Origin: JAVBSX01 sp051660685
Lineage (GTDB): Bacteria; Planctomycetota; Planctomycetia; Pirellulales; Thermoguttaceae
NCBI GenBank assembly: GCA_051660685.1
Contig: JBOFQB010000077.1
Location: forward strand, 1 to 62,034
Direction: 5' to 3'
DNA: 62,034 nucleotides
The first letter of the stretch is position 1; every line of letters begins with the position of its first letter. This document shows positions 26,864 through 36,218 of this stretch, one piece after another. The position numbers were made by a program, and so were the translations under genes. The notes below the pieces were generated by a model that was not told the origin of the DNA, ran no database searches, and saw only the letters and a program-made list of their open reading frames with translations.

Positions 26864-28282
26864 ATGATGATGATGATGATGATGAAACCACAATACGATG
26901 TCATTGTTATTGGAAGTGGATTGGCCGGTTTAACAGCAGCGAACATTCTCGGTCGATCCGGTCATTCCGTTCTCCTTTTGGAACAACATTACAAGTTGGG
27001 GGGACTTGCAACGACGTTTAATCGATTGGGGGGACATATTTTTGACATTTCGCTTCACGGATTTCCGGTTGGAATGATAAAAAGCTGCAAACGGTATTGG
27101 AGTGCCGCAATCGCCAATCGGATTGTCCAACTCCCGCATATTCGGTTTGACAATCCGCAATTTTCGTTGGAAACGACCTTTACACGCGAAGATTTTTCGC
27201 GGTTGCTGATTGAAAAATTCAGGATAGAACCGGAAAAGGTCGACGCTTTTTTTGATAAAGCGCGAACAATGTCGCATTATGACGATCAACAGAAGACGAC
27301 CCGGGAATTGTTTGAGGAGTTTTTTCCCGGACGGTCCGACGTCGTTCGTCTTCTTATGGAACCGATTACTTATGCAAACGGTTCGACATTGGAAGACCCG
27401 GCATTGACGTATGGTATTGTCTTCTCCAACTTCATGTCCAAAGGTGTCTACACTTTTGAAGGAGGAACCGACCTGTTGATCCGGTTAATGAGAGATGAAT
27501 TGCTTAAAAATGGGGTTGACATTGCCCTTGATACTCCGGCTGAAAAGATTCTCCTACAAGGGGGCAAAGTGACCGGTTGCCGACTTGGGGGAAAAAGGGC
27601 CGGACAGGAAATCGGCTCGAAAGTCATTCTTTCCAACGCTAATTTGAAGGGGACCATTTTTGATTTGGTTGGAAAAGAAGCGTTTGACCCCGAGTTTGTT
27701 GAAGAAGCAAATGCTGTTCGGTTGAACAATTCAAGCACTCAGGTTTATATGGCGTTTCAACCGGGCGAAGTTCCAGACGAAACCAAGTGCGGGGATTTGC
27801 TTTTCAGTTCAACCGCCCCTTCGTTTCAGACCGATCTCCTTTTGAGTCGGGACATCACAAGCCGGACTTATTCCTTCTATTATCCGAAAACAAGACCCGG
27901 TCGGGATCGTAGTTACGTCGTTGCAAGCACAAACGCCAATTATGCCGATTGGAAAAACCTTTCCGCTGAAGAGTATCAAACGGCGAAACAGTTGTTGATT
28001 GAATCGACGCTTGACCATCTCAATCAATATGTCCCGAATGTTCGCAACCGTCTTGCCCATATTGAAGCAGCAACCCCCCGTACTTTTGAGCGATATACCG
28101 GACATTGGGGAGGGGCGAGTTTCGGAACCAAGTACGAGGGACTTGCAATCAGCCGAGAATTGCCGAAAAAGATTCCCGGCCTTTTCCATACAGGAAGTGT
28201 CGGGATCATCATGTCCGGTTGGTTGGGCGCGGTTAATTACGGAGTCATAACCGCGAATGACGTTGAAGCCTTTTTGTTGTAA
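26864..28282 (+). CDS. CrtI/phytoene desaturase-family FAD-dependent oxidoreductase
   Basis: 472 residues counted from the first of seven tandem ATG codons (26864-26884). Dinucleotide-binding motif VIVIGSGLAGLTAA then LLEQHYKLGG; the C-terminal FAD motif is LFHTGSVGIIMSGWLGAVNYG. The family includes carotenoid desaturases, HpnE-type squalene enzymes and retinol saturases; motifs do not separate these here. No phytoene synthase or HpnCD genes are nearby, although a triterpene cyclase lies at 45 kb. The start is ambiguous: AGG immediately precedes the first ATG, so the third or fourth ATG would have the best spacing. It is 7 bp behind asd. Confidence 0.85.
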   Translation: MMMMMMMKPQYDVIVIGSGLAGLTAANILGRSGHSVLLLEQHYKLGGLATTFNRLGGHIFDISLHGFPVGMIKSCKRYWSAAIANRIVQLPHIRFDNPQFSLETTFTREDFSRLLIEKFRIEPEKVDAFFDKARTMSHYDDQQKTTRELFEEFFPGRSDVVRLLMEPITYANGSTLEDPALTYGIVFSNFMSKGVYTFEGGTDLLIRLMRDELLKNGVDIALDTPAEKILLQGGKVTGCRLGGKRAGQEIGSKVILSNANLKGTIFDLVGKEAFDPEFVEEANAVRLNNSSTQVYMAFQPGEVPDETKCGDLLFSSTAPSFQTDLLLSRDITSRTYSFYYPKTRPGRDRSYVVASTNANYADWKNLSAEEYQTAKQLLIESTLDHLNQYVPNVRNRLAHIEAATPRTFERYTGHWGGASFGTKYEGLAISRELPKKIPGLFHTGSVGIIMSGWLGAVNYGVITANDVEAFLL

Positions 28283-28296
28283 AGCTCTTACTACGT

Positions 28297-28746
28297 TTAC
28301 TGCCAATTGCCAATATCATCTTCGGTTCCGTCCATCATATCAGGTCCGAAAGACCAAAGATCGTATTTTCCGGGCGTTCTTGAACCGGGAAAAACATATT
28401 GGTAAGGTTGGTCCCAAGGATCATTTTTCGCTGCTCTTGCCTCAATATAAGGACCTTCCCATTTGGCGGGGTCAACACCCGGGGGACATTCGAGCAAGGC
28501 GTTCAGCCCTTCTTGTACCGTCGGAAAATGTCCAACGTCCAACGCATATTTTTGAAGCGGTGTATCAAGAGATTGGACAAAAATCGCCGCTTGACGTTTC
28601 TTGGCACTTTCCATATAGGTTTGGTAAGAGATAACGCCCATTCCAGCAATAATCATGATGATAAAGAGTACGATCATGACTTCGATGAGGGTAAATGCAG
28701 ACCTGTTCCGGTTGCGCCGATTTCGCCGATTCATTGTTGTGTTCAT
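28297..28746 (-). CDS. gspG: Type II secretion major pseudopilin GspG
   Basis: 149 residues. Basic leader, then the prepilin signal SAFTLIEVMIVLFIIMIIAGM with Phe after the peptidase site and Glu at +5. The C-terminal domain ends in the calcium-loop pattern DLWSFGPDMMDGTEDDIGNW typical of GspG. It builds the pseudopilus of the type II secretion system. No other gsp gene or prepilin peptidase is in the window, so it is an orphan here. The ATG at 28746 or the fourth codon (28734) could be the start. It converges on the CrtI-like gene (14 bp apart). Confidence 0.93.
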   Translation of the reverse strand: MNTTMNRRNRRNRNRSAFTLIEVMIVLFIIMIIAGMGVISYQTYMESAKKRQAAIFVQSLDTPLQKYALDVGHFPTVQEGLNALLECPPGVDPAKWEGPYIEARAAKNDPWDQPYQYVFPGSRTPGKYDLWSFGPDMMDGTEDDIGNWQ

Positions 28747-29053
28747 TTTGTCTAATTATACTTGCAGAAAAAACTCTTTTCAAAAAGGTCACACTCCCCG
28801 ATCCTCACAGTGTTCTGTGTAAAAAACACAAAAGCGACCTGAAGTTGTAAACGTCGAGTATACGGGAAAGTTTCGCAAAAAAAAGGCCTTTCAAAAGATT
28901 TTCAGAAGGAGGAAAAGATTTACCTGATTCCTGACCGTTTGACAAAGGTCGTAAAATATGGACAATTGGGCCGGGTTGTGCCCTGTATTGGTTATTCCCA
29001 ATGTCGGGGTATTTTGGGTAAGGAGGAATAAAGGATTAGACGAGGGTCTGTGT

Positions 29054-32000
29054 ATGCAGGTTGTGGAAAATAAACGGCTTGATATTGACGAAAATGGTAA
29101 ATACATTGGGCGATCTTTGTGGAATCGCGGTTTTGTCGCAATGTTGATTACCCAATTTACGGTTGCGCTGAACGATAACATGTTTCGTTGGTTGATCGTT
29201 CCAATCGGCAAAGCCTATGTCAACGAAGACCTGATTCGGACATTTGGCGGTCTTTTCTTGCTCGTTCCTTTTCTGCTTTGGACTTCCGTTGCCGGTTATG
29301 TGACCGACCGTTATAGTCGGCGAGACGTGATGATTTGGTGTAAAGCAGTCGAAATGGTCCTGCTCGGAACCGCCATTTTTTTTCTCTGTCTTGGACCCGA
29401 TGTTCCAACCGGGGAAAAAATGGGAATTCTGAGTGCTCCCAAAATTCCGCTCTTGCTCATGATCCTTTTCCTGCTCGGGACTCAATCCTCCTTCTTCAGT
29501 CCGTCCAAATACGGCAGTTTGCCCGATTTGGTTCCCGAACACCAACTTTCTGACGCAAATGGTATTATCGCAATGACGACGATGATCGCTTGTGTTGGGG
29601 GACAAATTCTGGGCGGTTTTTTGTTCGCTTGGACTTCATTGTTTGAAGTACAGACCTTTGAACAGGCGGGAAAGATGATTACCCGAAGTGAGCCGGTTGG
29701 TGTCCCCGGTTCCGTCCATTTTTGGATTCCCGTCCTGTTTCTCGTCGGCGCAGCCCTGATCGGACTCATTGCCAGTTTTTTCATTCCCCACTTAAAAGCG
29801 GTTGATTCCAACGCCAAATTTCCGAAAAGAATTTTTCTGCAAACCGGTTGGGACATTGGCGAACTGTTTTCACACAGAAAACTGTTTTGGGTTTCAATTG
29901 CCAGTTCGTTTTTCTGGGGATTGGCCGCATTAGCAGCAGTCAACATTGACAAATTCCGAGACGTTCTGAATGTCGATCAACAGTACATTTCGACACTTGC
30001 TGCTATTCTCTCCATTGGAATCGGAATTGGAGCCGTTTTTTGCGGAATCTGGTCTCGCGGTCGTATCGAAATGGGTCTCGTCCCGGTTGGAGCATTCGGA
30101 ATCGGCTTTTTTCTCCTCCTGCTCGGTTTTACCCCGGTTGGAACGGGAACCGTTTGGTCGTTTTCCTACGTTTATGCGGCAATCATGCTCTTTTTAATGG
30201 GGGTTGCAGCCGGGTTGTTTGACATCCCCCTTGCCGCTTACATCCAACACAATTGCCCTGTTGATCGAAGAGGTCGATTATTGGCCGCTTACAATTTTTT
30301 CTCCTTTGGAGGAATGATTTTCTTTACAATCGCCTTTCTCGGCGTTGCCGGTTTGCTCGACACCCTCTCTTCAACCCAAATTCTTGATTATCCCCCCAGT
30401 TTGACAATCTGGGTCGTGTCCGGTTTTATGGTTCTCGTCGTTTTTGGATTCCTCGCCTATGCTCTGTTTCTCCCGCTTTGCAACCTGTTTTTCACCTTCA
30501 TTCTTTGGTTGCTGTATCGACCCAAAGTTTTTGGACGTGAAAACATTCCAACAGAAGGAGGAGTCCTGTTTGTTTCCAATCATGTCAGTTATCTCGACGG
30601 ACTGTTGATTTACACGTCTCTTGAAAAGGGTGTTCGCTTTTTCGCTCATGTTGATTACATTCCTGGTCGGTTTTGTAATGCACTTGCGGACAGTACGCGG
30701 ACGATTCGGGTTTTGCCCGGGAAAAAAGTGGTTCACGCAATCAAAGAAGCCCGAGAAGGTCTTAAAGCGGGAGATTCACTCTGCATTTTTCCAGAAGGAG
30801 GAATTACGCGAACAGGGCAAATTGGGACGTTTGAGCCGGGTTTTCTCTCGATTCTCAAAGCGGACACAAATGCCCCGGTTGTCCCGGTCTATCTGGGAGG
30901 AATTTTTGGGAGCATGTTCAGTTATGCTTATGGAACCCGATTGCATCTTCCTCCTCGACATTTGAAACAACATATTGTTGTTGCGTTTGGAAAACCCCTT
31001 TATCATCCAAAAGATGCGAGCAGCGTTCGTCGAATTGTTCAGGAACTTGGAATTGAGGCAATGAAAAAGTGCGGAAAAGAATTGCCAATTCCGGCCCGGA
31101 CCATGATTCGTTCGGCTCGCAAAAAGGGAGATACTCCCTTTTTGATTGGTCTTGACGGAACGGTGTTGACTGGTCGGACTTTTTTGCAAACGGTTTTACT
31201 CGGATCAAGCGTGTTGAAACGATTGATTGCCGGATTCGAGCAAGCGGTTTCACAACAACAGCGTTCGCAAGGAGGGAGTTTACAACAATCAGTTTTGCAA
31301 GAACAGAATTCACAACAACAATCGCTGAACGGGCCGATTGCCGAACAACCGGCTTGTGTCCCCTCTTCTCCCCCGTGTTCCAAACGATCCCGCCAAAATG
31401 TGGGCGTTTTGTTCCCAATCGGAATGGAAGGGGTCCTTGCAAATGCGACCCTTGCATTGACTGGTCATGTTGCAGTCAACCTAGACCCGGGTTTTTCTGA
31501 CGCCGAAATGCTCTCTATTCTGCAAACAGCCAAAATTCGGTCTGTTGTGACCAATTCGGAATTGGGAAAACGGTTGCGGGAATTAGCACGATCAATGAAA
31601 TGCCCCAATGATACGGTTTCCTCTCCAGATTCTTTATCAACATCGTCGGCAACTCCGTTATCACCCTCTTCAACATCGTTGAACGTCATTGTTTGGGAAG
31701 AGATGTTGCAATCGGCAACGTCTTCCGAACGTTTTTGGACCGGGATTGACCTCTGTTTGCCAATTGGTCTGCTCGAACGGGTTCGCCGTTTGAAAAAGAT
31801 CAAGCCGAATGACCGACTTGCGATTTGTTTTGAAAAACGTGAACAGGAAATGCCGGTTGGAATTGTTTTGACCCAAAAGAATGTTGCAGAAGGGGCAAGA
31901 GCATGGAATGACACGATTCGGGTCAAACCGGATGATGTTCAGTTGGGCGTTTTGTCGTTTTCAACTGTATTGGGGTATTGTAACACGGTTTGGGGACCAC

Positions 32001-32587
32001 TTTTAAGCGGTTCAAGAGGATTGATTGCCGGTTTGGAGACATCGTTTTCACAATCAACGCAGTCGGTTCAAAATGTTGAACGAATTGGTCAGGTTGCAAA
32101 AGAACAAGGGTGTACGATTCTGGTCGGGACGCCCGAGATTCTTCAGAAAATGTTGGGATGTCCGTCAACAGACTTGTCCTGTGTAAAAACCGTGATTTGT
32201 ATTTGCAAGACGATTCCAACTGAGTTGAGCGAAAAATGGGAACAACATTTTGGTGTCCGACCAGTTTTTGGTTATGCTCTTGCCGAATCAACCGGTTGTG
32301 CAACGGTTAATTTGCCCGAGTTGCGGATTCCAGATGATTACTTCCTCTATCATAAAGATGGGACACTGGGACGGGAACTGCCGTATTCTGTTCTCAAAAT
32401 CGTCGATCCGACAACAGGAGAAGAGATGAATTCGGGCGAATCGGGCCAAATCATCCTTGCCGGACCTAGTGTTGCAATGCAATATGTTGTTGATTCCGAA
32501 GAACGGGAATCCCTTTTCAAGGACAATTGGTGTCATACAGGCGATGTCGGCAGTATCGACACAGACGGTTTTGTCCGTACATCGTAA
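29054..32587 (+). CDS. MFS transporter-acyltransferase-adenylation domain fusion (last domain degenerate)
   Basis: 1177 residues from ATG 29054, which has GAGGG 7 nt upstream; an upstream in-frame ATG at 28958 is less likely. Residues about 1-470 form an LplT-like MFS transporter (starting NRGFVAMLITQF). Residues about 490-700 are a PlsC-type acyltransferase with HxxxxD (NHVSYLDG, near 507) and FPEGG (near 580). The rest resembles the acyl-ACP synthetase domain of Aas, but the ATP-binding loop is replaced by EKREQEMPVGIVLTQ, and the protein stops at HTGDVGSIDTDGFVRTS, before the lid subdomain with its catalytic Lys. Intact relatives flip and re-acylate lysophospholipids. Here transport and acyl transfer look possible, acyl activation does not. 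Confidence 0.85.
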   Translation: MQVVENKRLDIDENGKYIGRSLWNRGFVAMLITQFTVALNDNMFRWLIVPIGKAYVNEDLIRTFGGLFLLVPFLLWTSVAGYVTDRYSRRDVMIWCKAVEMVLLGTAIFFLCLGPDVPTGEKMGILSAPKIPLLLMILFLLGTQSSFFSPSKYGSLPDLVPEHQLSDANGIIAMTTMIACVGGQILGGFLFAWTSLFEVQTFEQAGKMITRSEPVGVPGSVHFWIPVLFLVGAALIGLIASFFIPHLKAVDSNAKFPKRIFLQTGWDIGELFSHRKLFWVSIASSFFWGLAALAAVNIDKFRDVLNVDQQYISTLAAILSIGIGIGAVFCGIWSRGRIEMGLVPVGAFGIGFFLLLLGFTPVGTGTVWSFSYVYAAIMLFLMGVAAGLFDIPLAAYIQHNCPVDRRGRLLAAYNFFSFGGMIFFTIAFLGVAGLLDTLSSTQILDYPPSLTIWVVSGFMVLVVFGFLAYALFLPLCNLFFTFILWLLYRPKVFGRENIPTEGGVLFVSNHVSYLDGLLIYTSLEKGVRFFAHVDYIPGRFCNALADSTRTIRVLPGKKVVHAIKEAREGLKAGDSLCIFPEGGITRTGQIGTFEPGFLSILKADTNAPVVPVYLGGIFGSMFSYAYGTRLHLPPRHLKQHIVVAFGKPLYHPKDASSVRRIVQELGIEAMKKCGKELPIPARTMIRSARKKGDTPFLIGLDGTVLTGRTFLQTVLLGSSVLKRLIAGFEQAVSQQQRSQGGSLQQSVLQEQNSQQQSLNGPIAEQPACVPSSPPCSKRSRQNVGVLFPIGMEGVLANATLALTGHVAVNLDPGFSDAEMLSILQTAKIRSVVTNSELGKRLRELARSMKCPNDTVSSPDSLSTSSATPLSPSSTSLNVIVWEEMLQSATSSERFWTGIDLCLPIGLLERVRRLKKIKPNDRLAICFEKREQEMPVGIVLTQKNVAEGARAWNDTIRVKPDDVQLGVLSFSTVLGYCNTVWGPLLSGSRGLIAGLETSFSQSTQSVQNVERIGQVAKEQGCTILVGTPEILQKMLGCPSTDLSCVKTVICICKTIPTELSEKWEQHFGVRPVFGYALAESTGCATVNLPELRIPDDYFLYHKDGTLGRELPYSVLKIVDPTTGEEMNSGESGQIILAGPSVAMQYVVDSEERESLFKDNWCHTGDVGSIDTDGFVRTS

Positions 32588-32809
32588 GGTCATAGTATCT
32601 GAGAGAGAATGTAGAAGTTAGGAGGTAGGAGGAAAGAAGAGGGGAGAAACGGGAAGATAACGGCGTCTCGCAAGTCAACCGGTTTCACCTTCTTTTTTTG
32701 GGACGCCAAGTTACTGTTTGTATTATTCTTCATTCTCTCTTCTCCCTTCTACCTCCTCCAAAAAAACCAGGTTTATTGACGAGCCGAAGTATCATTACGA
32801 CGAAGAATT
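32588..32809. repeat. Purine-rich imperfect inverted repeat
   Basis: AGAGAGAATGTAGAAG and GGAGGTAGGAGG at about 32600-32632 are answered by TTCTCTCTTCTCCC and TTCTACCTCCTCC at about 32735-32760, so the spacer upstream of uvrA can fold on itself. It may be a leader structure or another member of the repeat population. Confidence 0.45.
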
Positions 32810-35800
32810 ATGTCCGGTATTCAATTGCGCGGTGTTCGGGTTCACAACCTTAAATCGGTTGACTTGGACCTCTCGTATGAAAAATTGATTGCGTTTTGCG
32901 GAGTTAGTGGAAGTGGTAAAAGTTCTCTTGCAATTGATACACTGTATGCGGAAGGACAGCGTCGGTATATCGAGAGTTTTTCGGCTTATACGCGACAATT
33001 TCTTGAGAAACTGGAGAAACCGGATGCTGAGGAGATTGAGGGGATACTCCCCGCTGCTGCAATAACAGCGAAGAGTCACAATCCGGTTACAAGAGCAACA
33101 ATTGGTACTTCAACGGAAACGCTTGATTATTTGCGTTTGTTGTTTTCAAAAATAGGGAAACTGTATTGCCGAAAATGTAATCGTGAAGTGCGACATGAAA
33201 ACCCTGAAAGTATTCTGGGGTTTTTAACGGAGAAATGGGGCACAACGGTTGAAACGTCGAAAAAGTTAATGATCGCGTTTGCTCCTTCACGCGAACAGTT
33301 GTATCAAAATTGTCGGGATTTCGAAGCGGAATTTCGAGAAACGGGGCTTCTTCGCGGGGTGATTTCAGGGCAGTCTTTTCGTTTGGACGAAAAGGGGATT
33401 CCAGAGACTTTGTACGACTCGTTAAGGTCCTCTTTGGGAATTCTGGACGACTTCCAACCCGGTTCTGATTGTTCGGAGAACGGGATCAAAGAAAGTTGTG
33501 CCGATCTTTTTGCGGAAGAAGCGTTTTTTGACGTTGATGCTGAAGAGGAAAGTGGGGTTGACGAATTAGGGAATCGTGACATCAGAATATCCGAAGAGAC
33601 AGATTCTGACACGGAAGAGGATTCGGGGGAAAACAGCGAGGTTGATGAGAGCAAGGTGTCCGCCTTTTTCATTTCGAGCAACGGACTTGCAAATAGTGAG
33701 GTGATTATTCCTGTTGCGGAATCATTGGACGAACCAGTTGCAAGAGGATTGCCGCAATTGTATTTGATTGTTGATCGTTTGGTTTGGGGAAAAACCGAGG
33801 AATCCCGGATTCGGGATTCTCTTGAAACGGCGTTGGAATTGGGGAATGAACGTTGTTATGTTTTGCTCGAAAAGGATTCCGCGGGACCAAAATTTTCTGA
33901 AACAGCGATTGACGGTGAAACTTGGAACATGCTGGGATTCAGTCGGTTGCTCTCTTGTGAAGATTGCGGAATTGATTATCCAAGAATGGAACCGAAACTG
34001 TTCAGTTTCAACAGCCCTCTTGGAGCTTGTCCTGTTTGTGAGGGATTTGGCAATCTCGTTGCGTTTGATTTGGATTTGATTATTCCGAATCCGAATCGGA
34101 CATTGCGAGAGGGGGCGATTGCACCTTGGAATACGCCGAGTTACAAATCGAAACTGAAAGAATTGATTGATCGTTCGGAAGAACTGGGAGTTGCGGTTGA
34201 TGTTCCGTTTGAGGAATTATCGCTTGAACAGCAGCAGATTGTTCTTTATGGTTCCGAAAAAGACAAGTATGAGGGATTGCGACAGTTCTTTGACAAGTTG
34301 CAAAAACAGAAATACAAGATGCACATTCGCGTCTTTCTCAGTCGTTGGCGCAGTTATCGAACCTGTTTGGCCTGTTCGGGAACCCGATTGCGAGCGGAAT
34401 CCTTAGCAGTCAAAATCGCGGGTTACAACATTGCCCAATTTTGCGAAATGCCGATTGCGGTCTTGTATGATTTTTTACAGCAACATGTTTTTACGGATTG
34501 GGAAAGGGCAATTGGTCAGACGACGATTCAACAGGTTCTGAACCGACTTCGTTACTTGAACGCAGTTGGACTTGGGTATCTCCGTTTGGATCGGATGATG
34601 AGAACCTTAAGTGGGGGGGAACAGCGTCGAATTGGTTTGACAAGTGCTCTTGGTTCCAGTCTTGTCAACATGCTTTATGTTCTTGATGAACCGTCGATTG
34701 GGCTGCATCCTGAAGATATTGACCGTCTGCTCAAGTCGATCCTCGAATTGCGTGATCGCGGGAACACTGTCGTCGTCGTCGAACATGAAGAACTCCTCCT
34801 CAAAGCAGCCGATCAAATCGTCGAAGTCGGTCCAGAAGCGGGTGCAGGAGGAGGACAAATCGTTTTTCAAGGGACCCCGCAAGAGATGATGGACTCTGCT
34901 CATAGTCTAACGGGGAGTTATTTGTCGGGCAAACGAACAGGAGGGGTCCATTTCAAACGACGTCAACCCGAACATGGTTTGCTCGAACTTTTTGGAGCAA
35001 GCGGACGTAATCTCAAGGGGATTGACGTTAAATTTCCAATGGGGCTGCTTTGTCTCATAACTGGGGTCAGTGGAACGGGCAAAAGTACGTTGATTCAGGA
35101 AACTTTGTATCCCGCACTGTCCCGGCGTCTTGGAAAAGAGAATGCTCCTTTACCTTTGCCGTATACACAAATTCTTGGAACCGGTCAAATTGATGATGTC
35201 GTTATGGTCGATCAAGGTTCAATCGGTCGGTCCCCGCGATCCAATCCCGTTACTTATTTGAAAATTTTTGACGAAATCCGTGCTGTTTTTGCGGAGACCC
35301 TTGACGCCAAAACACGGAATTTTGGAGCCGGTCATTTCAGTTTCAACGTAGATGGAGGTCGCTGTAATACCTGTAAAGGTGAGGGGTATATTGGTATTGA
35401 CATGCAATTTCTCGCCGATATGTATGTCAAATGTCCGCAATGTCAAGGTCGAAGATACCAACGTGAGGTACTCGACATTTTATATCGGGGGAAAAACATT
35501 GCCGATGTTTTGGACATGACGGCGCGAGAAGCGTTTGGTTTTTTCCGGGGACAACCGAAAGTGCAGAAAAAGTTGAAACGTCTTATGGATGTGGGGCTTG
35601 ATTACATTCGGTTGGGACAACCGGCGAACACTCTTTCGGGGGGGGAGTCGCAACGGTTGAAATTGGCTGCTTATCTCTCGAACGTGAAGAAAGGGCGTTG
35701 TCTGTTTTTGTTGGACGAACCGACAACGGGGCTGCATTTTGCGGACATTGTGCAGTTGCTCGACTGTTTTGATGCTTTGATTGAGACGGGACATTCGTTG

Positions 35801-35995
35801 ATTGTTGTTGAACACAACCTTCAAATGATGAGAGCAGCGGATTACATCATTGATTTGGGACCTGGACCGGCTGAACTGGGGGGACGGATTGTCGCGCAAG
35901 GTTCCCCCGAAGAAATTGCCAATTCCTCGGAATCCCTGACGGGTCGCTTTTTGCGGTCAAGTTTTCAAGCCGTTTCCCAAGTTCCCTGTTGCTGA
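32810..35995 (+). CDS. uvrA: Excinuclease ABC subunit A (UvrA family, with acidic insertion)
   Basis: 1061 residues against about 940 for typical UvrA. First Walker A GVSGSGKSSL (31-40), signature LSGGEQRRIGL, second Walker A GVSGTGKSTL (about 753), second signature LSGGESQRLKLA, Walker B FLLDEPTTGLH. Zinc modules: SCEDCGID then GACPVCEGFG (about 381-405) and CNTCKGEGYIG to KCPQCQG (about 851-879). UvrA recognises DNA lesions and loads UvrB; UvrB and UvrC are not in the window. Extra length comes partly from an acidic segment at about residues 235-285 (DVDAEEESGVDELG, ETDSDTEEDSGENS) in the UvrB/DNA-interaction region. It could be a UvrA2-type paralogue. Confidence 0.92.
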   Translation: MSGIQLRGVRVHNLKSVDLDLSYEKLIAFCGVSGSGKSSLAIDTLYAEGQRRYIESFSAYTRQFLEKLEKPDAEEIEGILPAAAITAKSHNPVTRATIGTSTETLDYLRLLFSKIGKLYCRKCNREVRHENPESILGFLTEKWGTTVETSKKLMIAFAPSREQLYQNCRDFEAEFRETGLLRGVISGQSFRLDEKGIPETLYDSLRSSLGILDDFQPGSDCSENGIKESCADLFAEEAFFDVDAEEESGVDELGNRDIRISEETDSDTEEDSGENSEVDESKVSAFFISSNGLANSEVIIPVAESLDEPVARGLPQLYLIVDRLVWGKTEESRIRDSLETALELGNERCYVLLEKDSAGPKFSETAIDGETWNMLGFSRLLSCEDCGIDYPRMEPKLFSFNSPLGACPVCEGFGNLVAFDLDLIIPNPNRTLREGAIAPWNTPSYKSKLKELIDRSEELGVAVDVPFEELSLEQQQIVLYGSEKDKYEGLRQFFDKLQKQKYKMHIRVFLSRWRSYRTCLACSGTRLRAESLAVKIAGYNIAQFCEMPIAVLYDFLQQHVFTDWERAIGQTTIQQVLNRLRYLNAVGLGYLRLDRMMRTLSGGEQRRIGLTSALGSSLVNMLYVLDEPSIGLHPEDIDRLLKSILELRDRGNTVVVVEHEELLLKAADQIVEVGPEAGAGGGQIVFQGTPQEMMDSAHSLTGSYLSGKRTGGVHFKRRQPEHGLLELFGASGRNLKGIDVKFPMGLLCLITGVSGTGKSTLIQETLYPALSRRLGKENAPLPLPYTQILGTGQIDDVVMVDQGSIGRSPRSNPVTYLKIFDEIRAVFAETLDAKTRNFGAGHFSFNVDGGRCNTCKGEGYIGIDMQFLADMYVKCPQCQGRRYQREVLDILYRGKNIADVLDMTAREAFGFFRGQPKVQKKLKRLMDVGLDYIRLGQPANTLSGGESQRLKLAAYLSNVKKGRCLFLLDEPTTGLHFADIVQLLDCFDALIETGHSLIVVEHNLQMMRAADYIIDLGPGPAELGGRIVAQGSPEEIANSSESLTGRFLRSSFQAVSQVPCC

Positions 35996-36047
35996 TTTCT
36001 AAGCCGACCCCCCTCTTTCTTTTTGTCGCTTAATTGGGTATCGTCTT

Positions 36048-36137
36048 ATGCGTCGTCGTAAATTGATGAGTCGCGTAAAAGGGACATCCCTCGACAATGA
36101 TAATGATGTCGATTACGCTTCTTTTGAACGGGAATGA
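36048..36137 (+). CDS. Possible 29-residue small protein
   Basis: Short frame from ATG 36048 with a basic head (MRRRKLMSRVKG) and an acidic tail (DNDNDVDYASFERE). GGGT lies about 8 nt upstream. It sits in the 223-bp gap between uvrA and the oxidoreductase gene. There is no family evidence; it may be chance. Confidence 0.2.
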   Translation: MRRRKLMSRVKGTSLDNDNDVDYASFERE

Positions 36138-36218
36138 ATTATTTGAGGTGTTCGGTTGTACATCTGTTCGTTCGACGGAACCCTATTTTTTTACAAAGGA
36201 TTATAGAAAGGACTTACA

